A stretch of 64,000 nt of DNA, taken from Aequorivita aquimaris (GTDB lineage: Bacteria; Bacteroidota; Bacteroidia; Flavobacteriales; Flavobacteriaceae). Both the position numbers and the translations under genes were made by a program. Every line of letters begins with the position of its first letter. Position 1 is the stretch's first letter. The DNA is taken from NCBI RefSeq assembly GCF_001573155.1, contig NZ_JRWG01000004.1, positions 124,001 through 188,000 of the forward strand, read 5' to 3'. Positions 35,339 to 44,040 of the stretch are shown piece after piece. Under the pieces are notes generated by a model that saw nothing but the letters and a program-made list of their open reading frames with translations, did not search any database and had not been told where the DNA came from.

Positions 35339-37582
35339 ATGAAAAAAAGTACTTTTAAACCATTTCTGATTGTATGTCTTTTGCTTTTAAGCTTTGGATT
35401 GCAAGCACAGAATGCGTTGTGGAGCAAAGTATCGCCCACAGAGACGCAAAACCGACAGAAAGTCTTCCGCAATGCTATGCCGCAGGACTTTAACCTTTAT
35501 TCCCTGAACACAACAGCTCTTAAGAACCAGTTGCATAATGCACCTGAAAGATTTACACGTCTTTCAAATGTTGTAATTGAGCTTCCAACAAATAATGGCG
35601 AAATACAACGTTTCCGCGTTTATGAAGCTTCTATTATGGAGCCAGCGCTTCAGGCACAACACCCAAACATTCGTTCATACGCAGCCCAAGGTATTGATGA
35701 TCCTTCTGCCGTTGCTCGTTTTAGTGTTTCAAATGTAGGAGTACACGTGATGATTTCATCTCTAAACTATTCTACTATCTACATTGATCCTTACACTCAG
35801 GACAAAACTTACTATATAGCTTATAATAGAGATCAGGTTCCTGCAGATCCTAATGCCCCAGTATGTATGGCTGAGGATAACGAAATTATCGATATGCCAT
35901 TAGATTACAGAAATGCTGATGATGGAGTTCTTAGAACATACCGTCTTGCCTTGGCTTGTACTGGTGAATATGCACAATACCACCTTAACCAACAAGGAAT
36001 AGACCCAGGAGAGCCAGACCCTGTTAAGAAGGCTGCTGTACTTTCTGCCATGAACGTTTCTATGACACGTGTAAATGGTGTCTATGAAAGAGATGCCTCT
36101 CTTACTATGGTAATAATTGCAAATAATACCGATATTATATACTTAAATTCAGCAACGGACCCGTACACAAATAACAGTGGAGGTACAATGTTAGGTCAAA
36201 ATCAAACCACTTGTGATAACGTAATAGGAAATGCCAATTATGACATTGGGCACGTATTTAGTACTGGCGGTGGTGGAATCGCTGGTTTACGCGTACCATG
36301 TGTAACAGGTCAAAAAGCAAGAGGTGTTACTGGATTAACTGCTCCTATAGGAGATATATTTAATATTGACTTTGTGGCTCACGAAATGGGACATCAATTT
36401 GGCGCTAACCACACCTTCAACAACTCTTGTGGTAACAATAGATATGCTCCAACTGCAGTAGAGCCAGGAAGCGGTTCTTCTATTATGGGTTACGCAGGTA
36501 TTTGTCCTCCTAATGTACAAAACAATAGCGACGATTATTTTACAGCTATAAGCATTCAAGAAATTTGGAACTTTATTAAAAACGGTTCCGGACAATGTGC
36601 TACACAAACTCCAACCAACAACCTACCTCCCACTGCAGATGCTGGTCCTGATTATACACTTCCCATATCTACTCCATTTATCTTAAAAGGTATTGCTAGT
36701 GATCCAGATGGAGATGTATTATCACATTGCTGGGAACAGATGAACCCACAGGTTGCTCCTATGCCACCTCAAAATAGTTCAACCTCTGGCCCAGCTTTTA
36801 GAACCAATGATCCTATTGGCTCTCCTGACAGATATATGCCCGCAATTGGAACTGTACTTGCTGGAAACACCCAAAGCACTTGGGAAGTGGTACCTTCTGT
36901 AGGAAGAACTATGAATTTCAGATATACCGTTCGCGACAATGTTGCCGGAGGTGCCGCCTCGGCAAGCGACAACGTATTGTTAACTTTTGATGGAGGTTCT
37001 GGTCCATTTGTAGTTACATCACAAAACACAGCCACTACTTGGACTATCGGAAATACCGAAACCGTGACTTGGGATGTTGCAGGAACCGATGTAGCTCCAG
37101 TAGATAGCCCTAATGTGGACATCTGGTTTTCTACCGATAACGGCCAGACATACCCAATTGCAGTTGCATTGAACTTACCAAACAACGGAAGCGCAGTTGT
37201 TAATGTACCAAACCTTAACACTACTACGGGTAGATTGATGGTTATGTCATCAAACAATATCTTTTACGATGTTAACAATGCTACAATTACTGTTGATGGC
37301 GTAGTAGGTGTTGAGGACTTTACATTTGATAATTTCTCAGTGTATCCAAACCCTTCAAGTGGGACTTTCAACCTTACTTTTACACCAGCTTCAAACGATA
37401 AGATTGAAATTTCGCTTTACGATTTAAGAGGAAGAGTAATCAACCAATACACTTTTGATGATGCTTCTACTTCAAGTACTTTCAGCAAGCAGTTGGAGTA
37501 TAGCTATATCGATAGTGGAATGTATTTCCTTGTAGTGAAGAATGGCAACAAAGTAACTACTAAGAAGATTGTGAAAAATTAA
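35339..37582 (+). CDS. Secreted reprolysin-like zinc metalloprotease with T9SS type A sorting domain
   Basis: 747 aa. Signal peptide ending at LQAQ, a propeptide-like region of about 180 residues, then a metzincin catalytic domain. The zinc motif HEMGHQFGANH (His, His, His with catalytic Glu) is at about residue 347, with the Met-turn SIMGYAGIC about 40 residues later. Next comes a PKD-like domain (TADAGPDYTLPISTPFILKG) and a further beta domain. The C terminus is a type A sorting domain (VYPNPSSGTFNL...GMYFLVVKNGNKVTTKKIVKN). Predicted to be exported by T9SS and cleaved by PorU. A TATCTTTA box lies at 35298-35305. Confidence 0.93.
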   Translation: MKKSTFKPFLIVCLLLLSFGLQAQNALWSKVSPTETQNRQKVFRNAMPQDFNLYSLNTTALKNQLHNAPERFTRLSNVVIELPTNNGEIQRFRVYEASIMEPALQAQHPNIRSYAAQGIDDPSAVARFSVSNVGVHVMISSLNYSTIYIDPYTQDKTYYIAYNRDQVPADPNAPVCMAEDNEIIDMPLDYRNADDGVLRTYRLALACTGEYAQYHLNQQGIDPGEPDPVKKAAVLSAMNVSMTRVNGVYERDASLTMVIIANNTDIIYLNSATDPYTNNSGGTMLGQNQTTCDNVIGNANYDIGHVFSTGGGGIAGLRVPCVTGQKARGVTGLTAPIGDIFNIDFVAHEMGHQFGANHTFNNSCGNNRYAPTAVEPGSGSSIMGYAGICPPNVQNNSDDYFTAISIQEIWNFIKNGSGQCATQTPTNNLPPTADAGPDYTLPISTPFILKGIASDPDGDVLSHCWEQMNPQVAPMPPQNSSTSGPAFRTNDPIGSPDRYMPAIGTVLAGNTQSTWEVVPSVGRTMNFRYTVRDNVAGGAASASDNVLLTFDGGSGPFVVTSQNTATTWTIGNTETVTWDVAGTDVAPVDSPNVDIWFSTDNGQTYPIAVALNLPNNGSAVVNVPNLNTTTGRLMVMSSNNIFYDVNNATITVDGVVGVEDFTFDNFSVYPNPSSGTFNLTFTPASNDKIEISLYDLRGRVINQYTFDDASTSSTFSKQLEYSYIDSGMYFLVVKNGNKVTTKKIVKN

Positions 37583-37606
37583 GTTCCAAGATTAAGAACT
37601 TATAAA

Positions 37607-37654
37607 AAAGAGAAAAGAACAGTATTATTCCTGTTCTTTTCTCTTTCTTTTTTA
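37607..37654 (+). terminator. Strong terminator of the metalloprotease gene
   Basis: AAAGAGAAAAGAACAG (37607-37622) and CTGTTCTTTTCTCTTT (37631-37646) form a perfect 16-bp stem around an 8-base loop, followed by C and six T. Confidence 0.92.
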
Positions 37655-37782
37655 GGAATATCTGTATAAACAGTCGCTTTAAAATGTTCCATTGAAACCA
37701 TCCTCGCTAATAAACCGGGCTTTAAGGAAGCTTTTGAAATAAAGATTGGTTCGGGATGTAAATTCTGTTTGACTAAATCCTG

Positions 37783-37814
37783 AAAAAAAAAGACCCGTAG
37801 TTAACAGGTCTTTT
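37783..37814 (-). terminator. Terminator of the minus-strand lipoprotein genes
   Basis: Minus strand: AAAAGACC (37814-37807) pairs with GGTCTTTT (37794-37787) around a 12-base loop, and the T-run continues for nine T. Confidence 0.8.
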
Positions 37815-37900
37815 CAGTTTAATTATTTGAGTTTTAAGTCATAGAAACGCCGCTTTTAAAAAAACTATTGACTACCGACTATAGCCTACGTACTACCTCA

Positions 37901-38440
37901 TCACAGTTTAACCGTTTCTGAGATATTTGAGATTACCTGCGAAGTCTTTTCCACCTCAAAATTTAGGTTAAACGTAAGGGTTTTATTATTTGCAGAAACA
38001 GATAACTCTCCATTGCTAATTGGGTAATAACCTGCCTCGCCCTTACAAAAACAATGCTTGCCGTACAACAATTTCACATCGCTTAATGAAGCATTTACCT
38101 TGCTAATATTTTCAACCGCAGCGGGTATTTCAAAATGAATGGTTTCAGAATAGTTGCCATCGGCTGTTCCTTCCGGCCCTTCTTTCAAATAAGTGTATTC
38201 CACAACAGTGTTCTTTCCGGCAACCATTTCTGGATAAATAGCTCCTGTACCATCTTCCTTTATAATAAGGTTCATGTTTTTATGAATTTTTACAGTGCAA
38301 TTGCCTTCTTCAGGACAACCGGTTACACGTTCATTTAATTGTCCCATAGTAGCGGTTTTTTCTGTTGAGGTTACTGTTCCCGTCTGCGTTTTGCAGGCGT
38401 TTATCATCAGTAGTGGAATTAAAAAATAAAATGCTTTCAT
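37901..38440 (-). CDS. Predicted lipoprotein of unknown function
   Basis: 179 aa from the ATG starting MKAFYFLIPLLMINAC (lipobox Cys at 16); a longer frame upstream lacks a signal and overlaps the preceding gene. The mature protein has CTVKIHKNMNLIIKEDGTGAIYPEM, a short Cys motif HCFCKGEAGYYPISNG and a mostly beta-type composition. Four cysteines beyond the lipid Cys suggest disulphides. No family recognised. It lies 55 bp downstream of another lipoprotein gene. Confidence 0.75.
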   Translation of the reverse strand: MKAFYFLIPLLMINACKTQTGTVTSTEKTATMGQLNERVTGCPEEGNCTVKIHKNMNLIIKEDGTGAIYPEMVAGKNTVVEYTYLKEGPEGTADGNYSETIHFEIPAAVENISKVNASLSDVKLLYGKHCFCKGEAGYYPISNGELSVSANNKTLTFNLNFEVEKTSQVISNISETVKL

Positions 38441-38495
38441 AGTGTTAAGTTTTATGTTAGTATTACTTAATATACAAATACGTTGCCGAAATTTG

Positions 38496-39236
38496 CTATT
38501 TTTCCAAAACCACCTCAAGATCCAGCACATCTGGATTCTTAAAATATTCAATAAACGGCTTTTGAAGAATCACAGTTTTTCCGTCAGCCGAAAAAGTGGC
38601 TTCAGGATTGGATGTTTTCTTAATTTTCTTTGGAAAAGTATATTTCAACGTATAATTAGACCCACCCATAAAGGCTTCGGCCTGCTTCATACTATCCACT
38701 TGCTGCTGGTGGAGTTTTTTATCTTTTATATAGGCGTCGCGTTTAAAAACACCTTTTTTGAAAGTATAATTAACACCCACAATCTCTGGTGAATCCTCCT
38801 CTTTTTTTATTTCGGTGTTGGAATCTGGATTGGGCATTATATTGCTTGCCTGTTCTAGCCCATTCAAAATATCGTTAGCCTCGCTTATATCTTTAAAATT
38901 TGTTGAAATATCGTAAACCATTTCAGAAGATTCCGTATCCATCTTCATATGGATATTAAAGTTTTCCAGCTTTTTCAGTTTATCCTGTTCCGTTTTTGAA
39001 AGTTTGGAGATACTGTCTTTTTTCGTTTCCAAAAAATGTTTCATAGCTATAATAGTATCCATTTTTACACTCATAGAATCAGTTAGGGCAGATCCCCCAA
39101 AGGCCATCATTTCGTTCAGATTGACCTCCACGGCCATAGTGCCGCTTCCGTCCTCGTTCATGACCATAGTTTCGGTAAACTGACAGCTTACCAAAGCAAG
39201 CGCCACAGTATAAAGAGCAAGTAATCTTAGTTTCAT
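38496..39236 (-). CDS. Predicted lipoprotein of unknown function
   Basis: 246 aa. Lipoprotein signal with lipobox ALVSC (Cys about 18), followed by the repeated 'MNEDGSGTMAVEVNLNEMMAF' type strand seen in several Bacteroidota lipoproteins with an LRAM-like fold (MVMNEDGSG). A charged helical middle (KKDSISKLSKTEQDKLKKLE) and a C terminus FSADGKTVILQKPFIEYFKNPDVLDLEVVLEK follow. Starts four bases after the YqaE gene; the two are probably co-transcribed with the next lipoprotein. Confidence 0.78.
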   Translation of the reverse strand: MKLRLLALYTVALALVSCQFTETMVMNEDGSGTMAVEVNLNEMMAFGGSALTDSMSVKMDTIIAMKHFLETKKDSISKLSKTEQDKLKKLENFNIHMKMDTESSEMVYDISTNFKDISEANDILNGLEQASNIMPNPDSNTEIKKEEDSPEIVGVNYTFKKGVFKRDAYIKDKKLHQQQVDSMKQAEAFMGGSNYTLKYTFPKKIKKTSNPEATFSADGKTVILQKPFIEYFKNPDVLDLEVVLEK

Positions 39237-39240
39237 CGGT

Positions 39241-39399
39241 CTATCTATTTGGGTTGTTTAAAATAATCAGCGCAGCTATTACACCGGGAATCCACCCGCA
39301 AACTGTAAGTATAAAAACAATTAATACAGAACCGCAACCTTTACCAATTACGGCAAGGGGCGGAAATAGGATTGCAAGCAGAACACGCCATAAACTCAT
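39241..39399 (-). CDS. YqaE/Pmp3 family small membrane protein
   Basis: 52 aa: MSLWRVLLAILFPPLAVIGK then GCGSVLIVFILTVCGWIPG and VIAALIILNNPNR. This is the two-helix pattern of the UPF0057/Pmp3 family (ILFPPLAV, then GWIPGVIHA-like turn), linked in other organisms to membrane potential and salt stress. Its stop is separated by four bases from the start of the following lipoprotein gene. Confidence 0.9.
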   Translation of the reverse strand: MSLWRVLLAILFPPLAVIGKGCGSVLIVFILTVCGWIPGVIAALIILNNPNR

Positions 39400-39559
39400 A
39401 GAAACAAAGCTACAATATATATTCGTTATTTTCAGACTTAGTTAATTAGGGATATGAAATTTAAATTTCTGTAAAATCTTACGATAGTAAATCTTGGATC
39501 GTATATTATAAATCCCTCATTTTCGTATTTGCTGCTTCGTATTTCGTACTTCAATTACC

Positions 39560-39568
39560 TATCTTTGC
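39560..39568 (+). promoter_or_regulatory. Promoter -7 element of lysS
   Basis: TATCTTTGC is a perfect TAnnTTTGC match 24 bp upstream of the ATG; only a weak TTCG lies at -33 (39536-39539). Confidence 0.6.
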
Positions 39569-39592
39569 AAACTTATTTTTAGAAACAATTAT

Positions 39593-41284
39593 ATGCAACT
39601 GTCTGAACTGGAAATCATCCGAAGAGAAAAACTACAACAACTGCGCAATATGGGCATTAATCCCTACCCCGCAGACCTGTACCCCGTTACCGATACTTCA
39701 AAAAAAATAAAAGAGAATTTCGAGGAAGGAAAAAAGGTAGTTATCGCCGGCAGATTGATGTCCCGAAGAATTCAAGGAAAAGCTTCTTTTGCCGAACTTC
39801 AGGATGCAGATGGCCGCATACAGGTGTATTTTAACCGTGATGAAATCTGTACGAGCGAAGACAAAACCCTTTATAATGAAGTCTATAAAAAACTGCTGGA
39901 CATAGGCGATTTTATAGGCATTGAAGGCGAACTATTCAAAACCCAAGTAGGTGAAAAAACCGTAATGGTAAAAAACTTCACCTTACTTAGCAAAGCTTTA
40001 AAACCGTTGCCACAGCCACGGGTTGATGCCGAGGGCAAGGTACACGACGCCTTTACTGACCCCGAACAACGCTACCGTCAGCGCTATGCCGACTTGGTGG
40101 TAAATCCCCACGTAAAGGAGATTTTCGTAAAGCGCACCAAGCTTTTTAATGCCATGCGAACTTTTTTTAACGAGCGTGGCTATTTTGAAGTGGAAACTCC
40201 CGTTCTTCAACCAATTCCCGGAGGCGCTGCTGCGAGACCATTCATCACACATCACAACTCCTTGGACATTCCATTGTATATGCGCATTGCAAATGAACTG
40301 TACCTAAAAAGATTGATCGTAGGCGGTTTTGATGGCGTATATGAGTTTTCAAAAAACTTCCGCAACGAAGGTATGGACCGTACTCATAATCCTGAATTTA
40401 CCGCCATGGAAATTTACGTTTCCTATAAAGATTACAACTGGATGATGGATTTCTGCGAGCAATTGCTTGAATTTTGCGCCATGGAAGTTAATGGTACCAC
40501 CAAAGCAACCTTCGGAAAACATGAAATAGACTTTAAGGCGCCCTACCCAAGAGTAACTATGGCAGAGTCAATTAAGCATTTCACAGGTTTTGATATCACT
40601 GGAAAAAGTGAGGACGAAATCCGAAAGGCAGCTTTGGATATGAAAATTCCTGTGGATGATACTATGGGCAAAGGAAAACTGATTGATGAAATTTTCGGCG
40701 AAAAGTGCGAGGGCAATTACATTCAGCCAACCTTTATTACAGATTACCCAAAGGAAATGAGTCCACTATGTAAAGAACACCGCGACAATCCTGAACTTAC
40801 CGAACGTTTTGAGCTTATGGTATGTGGAAAGGAAATAGCAAACGCATACAGCGAACTCAACGACCCAATAGACCAGCGCGAGCGTTTTGAGGCACAACTA
40901 AAACTCGCAGACAGAGGCGATGACGAAGCAACCGCCTTTATAGATTATGATTTTCTTCGCGCTTTGGAATACGGCATGCCGCCCACCAGCGGTATGGGCA
41001 TTGGGATGGACCGTTTAATAATGTTCCTTACCAACAACGCCTCGATACAAGAAGTACTTTTCTTCCCACAAATGCGCCCCGAAAAGAAAAAAGTGGAAAT
41101 GACCGAGGACGAAAAAACGGTTTATACACTTTTAAAAGCCAACTCTCCAATCGCTCTAGAAGATTTAAAAACCCAAAGTGGCCTCAGCAACAAAAAATGG
41201 GACAAGGCCATAAAGGGGCTCACCGCCTCCAAAGTTGCAAAGGTTGAAAAGACGAATGAAAATTTGATGGTTTCGGTTTTATAA
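39593..41284 (+). CDS. lysS: Lysyl-tRNA synthetase (class II)
   Basis: 563 aa against about 505 in E. coli. An N-terminal OB-fold anticodon-binding domain is followed by the class II core. Motif 2 FRNEGMDRTHNPEFTAMEIY and motif 3 GMGIGMDRLIMFLT are intact. The final about 60 residues (from about 503) form an extra basic helical extension (EDEKTVYTLLKANSPIALED...KKWDKAIKGLTASKVAKVEK) that looks like a winged-helix module, as in other Bacteroidota LysRS. Monocistronic with its own promoter and terminator. Confidence 0.97.
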   Translation: MQLSELEIIRREKLQQLRNMGINPYPADLYPVTDTSKKIKENFEEGKKVVIAGRLMSRRIQGKASFAELQDADGRIQVYFNRDEICTSEDKTLYNEVYKKLLDIGDFIGIEGELFKTQVGEKTVMVKNFTLLSKALKPLPQPRVDAEGKVHDAFTDPEQRYRQRYADLVVNPHVKEIFVKRTKLFNAMRTFFNERGYFEVETPVLQPIPGGAAARPFITHHNSLDIPLYMRIANELYLKRLIVGGFDGVYEFSKNFRNEGMDRTHNPEFTAMEIYVSYKDYNWMMDFCEQLLEFCAMEVNGTTKATFGKHEIDFKAPYPRVTMAESIKHFTGFDITGKSEDEIRKAALDMKIPVDDTMGKGKLIDEIFGEKCEGNYIQPTFITDYPKEMSPLCKEHRDNPELTERFELMVCGKEIANAYSELNDPIDQRERFEAQLKLADRGDDEATAFIDYDFLRALEYGMPPTSGMGIGMDRLIMFLTNNASIQEVLFFPQMRPEKKKVEMTEDEKTVYTLLKANSPIALEDLKTQSGLSNKKWDKAIKGLTASKVAKVEKTNENLMVSVL

Positions 41285-41312
41285 ACACTACTTAAATACA
41301 GATTAATTTCGT

Positions 41313-41346
41313 AATTGGGCTACCATTGAGGTGGCCCAATTCTTTT
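41313..41346 (+). terminator. Terminator of lysS
   Basis: AATTGGGC pairs with GCCCAATT, continued by TACC/GGTG inside, then CTTTTAT. The T tail is short. Confidence 0.6.
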
Positions 41347-41359
41347 ATAAAAGTTAGAA

Positions 41360-41433
41360 ACCACCGCCCGCACTTTTTTTCTCCTTTTTGGCATAAGGGG
41401 TCTGACATCCCTGCCAGAAACGTGAGCGGTGGT
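41360..41433. ncRNA. Candidate structured RNA element (nested hairpin)
   Basis: Outer arms ACCACCGC-CC-GCAC (41360-41373) and GTG-A-GCGGTGGT (41422-41433) pair with a small bulge. Inside, TGGCA/TGCCA (41389-41393, 41412-41416) and AGGG/CCCT (41396-41399, 41409-41412, sharing one base) nest around a small loop. It is not followed by a T-run and does not match a riboswitch class I know. Confidence 0.35.
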
Positions 41434-41706
41434 ATATAATTTTTAAAATGATAACCTAAAATTTAAAAAACACTCCACTGCCCACAATAACCACTTAGCC
41501 AAACACACCTTTCAGTGAGCAAAACAAACTTTTCAAAGAACATTTTAATGAAAACTAAAAACAAATATTTATTCCTCTTTACAATTCACTTTACATAATC
41601 AAAAAATTAAATATCAAGACTGACATCTTACACCTCACAACCCCCCATTAAACCATTTCCAAATTCCTGCGTCATACTTACAGTAAACAATAAAAAACAC
41701 AAAGTG

Positions 41707-42135
41707 ATGAAAAAAGCAATGATAATCCTTATGGCACTTACCACCTTCGCCATTACCGCACAAAACAAAAGTGAGGACAGAAAAGAAAACCGCAGTCAGC
41801 TAAGAGAAAACCTAACCCCCGAACAACGTGCCGAGCTACATACAAAAAAAATGACCCTCGATTTAAACTTAAACGAAACCCAACAGGCACAAATAAACCA
41901 ATTATTGTTGAAAATGCACAATAATAGGCCAGAACGCACCAAGAACAGAAAAGAAATGACCGATGCCCAAAAATTTGAGGCCAAAAATACAATGCTTGAC
42001 AGACGAATAGCTATGAAAAAGGAAATGAAAAAGATACTTACCGAGGAACAATTTACCAAATGGGAAAACGGAAAGCAACACCAAGAGCGCCGGTTCAAGA
42101 ATAAAAAGAGAAAAGAAAAACGCAGCGAAGATTAA
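41707..42135 (+). CDS. Small periplasmic LTxxQ-like (Spy/CpxP-like) protein
   Basis: 142 aa from the ATG (a GTG codon directly before it is an alternative). Signal peptide ending at AITAQ. The mature protein is almost wholly charged helix: LTPEQRAELHTKKMTLDLNLNETQQAQI, a second half KKEMKKILTEEQFTKWENG, and a Lys/Arg-rich tail. LTPEQ and LTEEQ match the twin LTxxQ signature of Spy/CpxP-type periplasmic chaperones and metal or envelope-stress sensors. The next gene has a similar C-terminal motif. Exact role unknown. Confidence 0.8.
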   Translation: MKKAMIILMALTTFAITAQNKSEDRKENRSQLRENLTPEQRAELHTKKMTLDLNLNETQQAQINQLLLKMHNNRPERTKNRKEMTDAQKFEAKNTMLDRRIAMKKEMKKILTEEQFTKWENGKQHQERRFKNKKRKEKRSED

Positions 42136-42230
42136 TAAAACCTTAAAAAGCATTTTTTTGGCGCAATTATTGTTTTAATTATAGACAAATTGGTTACATT
42201 AGTAACTTGTAAAAAACAAAAATTAAAACA

Positions 42231-42578
42231 ATGAAAAACCTACTAACAGTATTTGCATTTGCAGTAACTATGCTTTTGGGAGTTCAAACAACCTCAGCCC
42301 AGCAGCTATCCCAAGATCAAAGCAGACCAGAAGTAATAGCCAAAACAGAAGCCGCAAAGCTCACCGAAGCTTTAGACCTTTCTGGCGATCAAAGCCGTAC
42401 CATCTTTAGAGCCTTGGTAGCAAAACAAGTTGGCTATCAAAAAAATGTGGATGGAAAAGACGCCTCAAGCGCAGCAGTAATAGCAGAAAAGAAAAAAATT
42501 GACGCTCAGTTAAAAGATGCGATGAAAAAAACGCTTACTGATGATCAATACTCTAAATGGCTTAAAATGAATAATTAG
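42231..42578 (+). CDS. Small periplasmic protein, related to the preceding LTxxQ-like protein
   Basis: 115 aa. Signal peptide ending at TSAQ. The mature helical protein begins QLSQDQSRPEVIAKTEAAKLTEALDLSGDQ and ends KKTLTDDQYSKWLKMNN, parallel to KKILTEEQFTKWENG in the upstream protein. A GTTAC-ATTA-GTAAC inverted repeat lies about 30 bp upstream of the ATG and may be an operator. Followed by a strong terminator. Confidence 0.78.
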   Translation: MKNLLTVFAFAVTMLLGVQTTSAQQLSQDQSRPEVIAKTEAAKLTEALDLSGDQSRTIFRALVAKQVGYQKNVDGKDASSAAVIAEKKKIDAQLKDAMKKTLTDDQYSKWLKMNN

Positions 42579-42599
42579 TGATTAATTATATTTAAAACC

Positions 42600-42636
42600 A
42601 AGGCCCTTTCTAAATTTAGAAAGGGCCTTTTTTTTT
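42600..42636 (+). terminator. Terminator after the LTxxQ-like gene
   Basis: AAGGCCCTTTCTAA and TTAGAAAGGGCCTT form a near-perfect stem with a two-to-four-base loop, then a run of seven more T. Confidence 0.9.
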
Positions 42637-42684
42637 CATATGAAATTTTAAAAATTATCAAATGCGTGCTCTGGATCCGTTTTT

Positions 42685-43974
42685 TTAAATAAGATTCTTT
42701 GCTACTTTTCCACAAGCAGCAATAGTAACATCCAAATCTTCGTAGCTTAACGCATCACAAATAAACCAAGTTTCAAAAGCACTGGGTGCAATATAAACGC
42801 CTTCATTAAGCAAACCGTGGAAAAACCTTTTAAAATTTTCATTGTTAGCAGCAGCTGCAGATTCAAAATCGGTCACTGGCATATCAGAAAAATGGACAGA
42901 AATCATTGAGCCAACCCGATTAATTGTAAACTTTATTCCTTCAGAATTGAGTGCAGCCTCCATCCCTTTATGCAAATATTCAGTCTTCTTGTTTATTGAA
43001 TCGTAAATATCTCTTTTCTCATTCAATTCCTTTAGCATTGCCAATCCGGCAGCCATCGCCAGTGGATTTCCACTTAAGGTCCCCGCTTGATATACTGGAC
43101 CTATAGGCGCCAAATGATTCATAATTTCTTCTCTTGCGGCAAAGGCTCCCACTGGTAATCCGCCTCCTATTACTTTTCCAAAAGTTACAATATCAGCTTT
43201 TATGCCGTATAATTCCTGAGCTCCGCCAGCAGCCAATCTAAACCCGGTCATTACTTCATCAAAAATCAAAAGGATATTGTTTTCATCACAAAGTTTTCGC
43301 AAGCCTTCCAAAAAACCTTTTGCCGGTGGAATGCAACCCATATTTCCAGCTACGGGCTCTAAAATGATACAGGCAATTTCGTTCTTATTAGCAGAAATTA
43401 CTTCTTCTACATTATCCAAATCATTATAGGTGGCAAGCAGCGTGTCTTTTGCAGTACCTTGGGTTACCCCTGGACTGTTGGGCGCGCCGAAGGTAACGGC
43501 TCCGCTTCCAGCTTGAATTAAAAAAGAATCACTATGCCCGTGATAACATCCTGCAAATTTTATAATTTTTTCCTTCCCCGTAAAACCTCTGGCCAACCGC
43601 ACAGCGCTCATACAAGCTTCGGTACCGCTATTCACAAAACGTATCTTATCAATATTGGGTACCATAGCTACAGCCAGTGCGGCTATTTCAGTTTCAATTT
43701 CCGTAGGCATTCCAAAAGAGGTGCCCTTTTTTGCCTTTTCAATTACAGCATTAACTACAGGCTCGTGAGCGTGCCCTAAAATCATAGGTCCCCAAGAGTT
43801 TATATAATCGATAAGCTTGTTTCCATCAGCATCATATAAGTAAGCACCCTTGGCATTTTCAACAAAAACAGGAGTGCCCCCCACCGCTTTAAAAGCTCGA
43901 ACTGGAGAATTGACGCCACCGGGAATTACTTTTTGTGCCGCTGCAAATAGAGCACTACTTCTTTGATATTTCAT
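42685..43974 (-). CDS. hemL: Glutamate-1-semialdehyde 2,1-aminomutase
   Basis: 429 aa, normal length. PLP enzyme converting glutamate-1-semialdehyde to 5-aminolevulinate in C5-pathway heme synthesis. Motifs: [16 protein letters not shown] at the N terminus, [30 protein letters not shown]-like [14 protein letters not shown] and the PLP-binding Lys in [16 protein letters not shown] (about residue 265). Followed upstream by glucosaminidase and PLP-deaminase genes, all on the minus strand. Confidence 0.97.
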   Translation of the reverse strand: MKYQRSSALFAAAQKVIPGGVNSPVRAFKAVGGTPVFVENAKGAYLYDADGNKLIDYINSWGPMILGHAHEPVVNAVIEKAKKGTSFGMPTEIETEIAALAVAMVPNIDKIRFVNSGTEACMSAVRLARGFTGKEKIIKFAGCYHGHSDSFLIQAGSGAVTFGAPNSPGVTQGTAKDTLLATYNDLDNVEEVISANKNEIACIILEPVAGNMGCIPPAKGFLEGLRKLCDENNILLIFDEVMTGFRLAAGGAQELYGIKADIVTFGKVIGGGLPVGAFAAREEIMNHLAPIGPVYQAGTLSGNPLAMAAGLAMLKELNEKRDIYDSINKKTEYLHKGMEAALNSEGIKFTINRVGSMISVHFSDMPVTDFESAAAANNENFKRFFHGLLNEGVYIAPSAFETWFICDALSYEDLDVTIAACGKVAKNLI

Positions 43975-44040
43975 ATTAATATATGGGTGTTTTAATTTTT
44001 TTTGAAGAAGGTTTTAGTTTTTACTAACCACTACAATTGA

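Larger units (their letters stand above)
37583..37900. other. 318-bp intergenic region between convergent genes
   Basis: Contains two terminators facing opposite ways (37607-37654 and 37783-37814). Between them I see no coding sequence, RNA fold or repeat. Confidence 0.6.
41285..41706. other. 420-bp intergenic region: terminator, nested hairpin and G-poor leader
   Basis: Holds the lysS terminator, a nested inverted repeat (41360-41433), and then about 250 bases very poor in G on the plus strand (about a dozen G before the ATG at 41707). No coding frame was recognised. Confidence 0.6.

Noticed and set aside
41285-41706. A known riboswitch upstream of the LTxxQ-like gene
   Set aside because: The nested hairpin has no motif of TPP, SAM, cobalamin, FMN or other riboswitch classes that I recognise, so it is only listed as a structured candidate.
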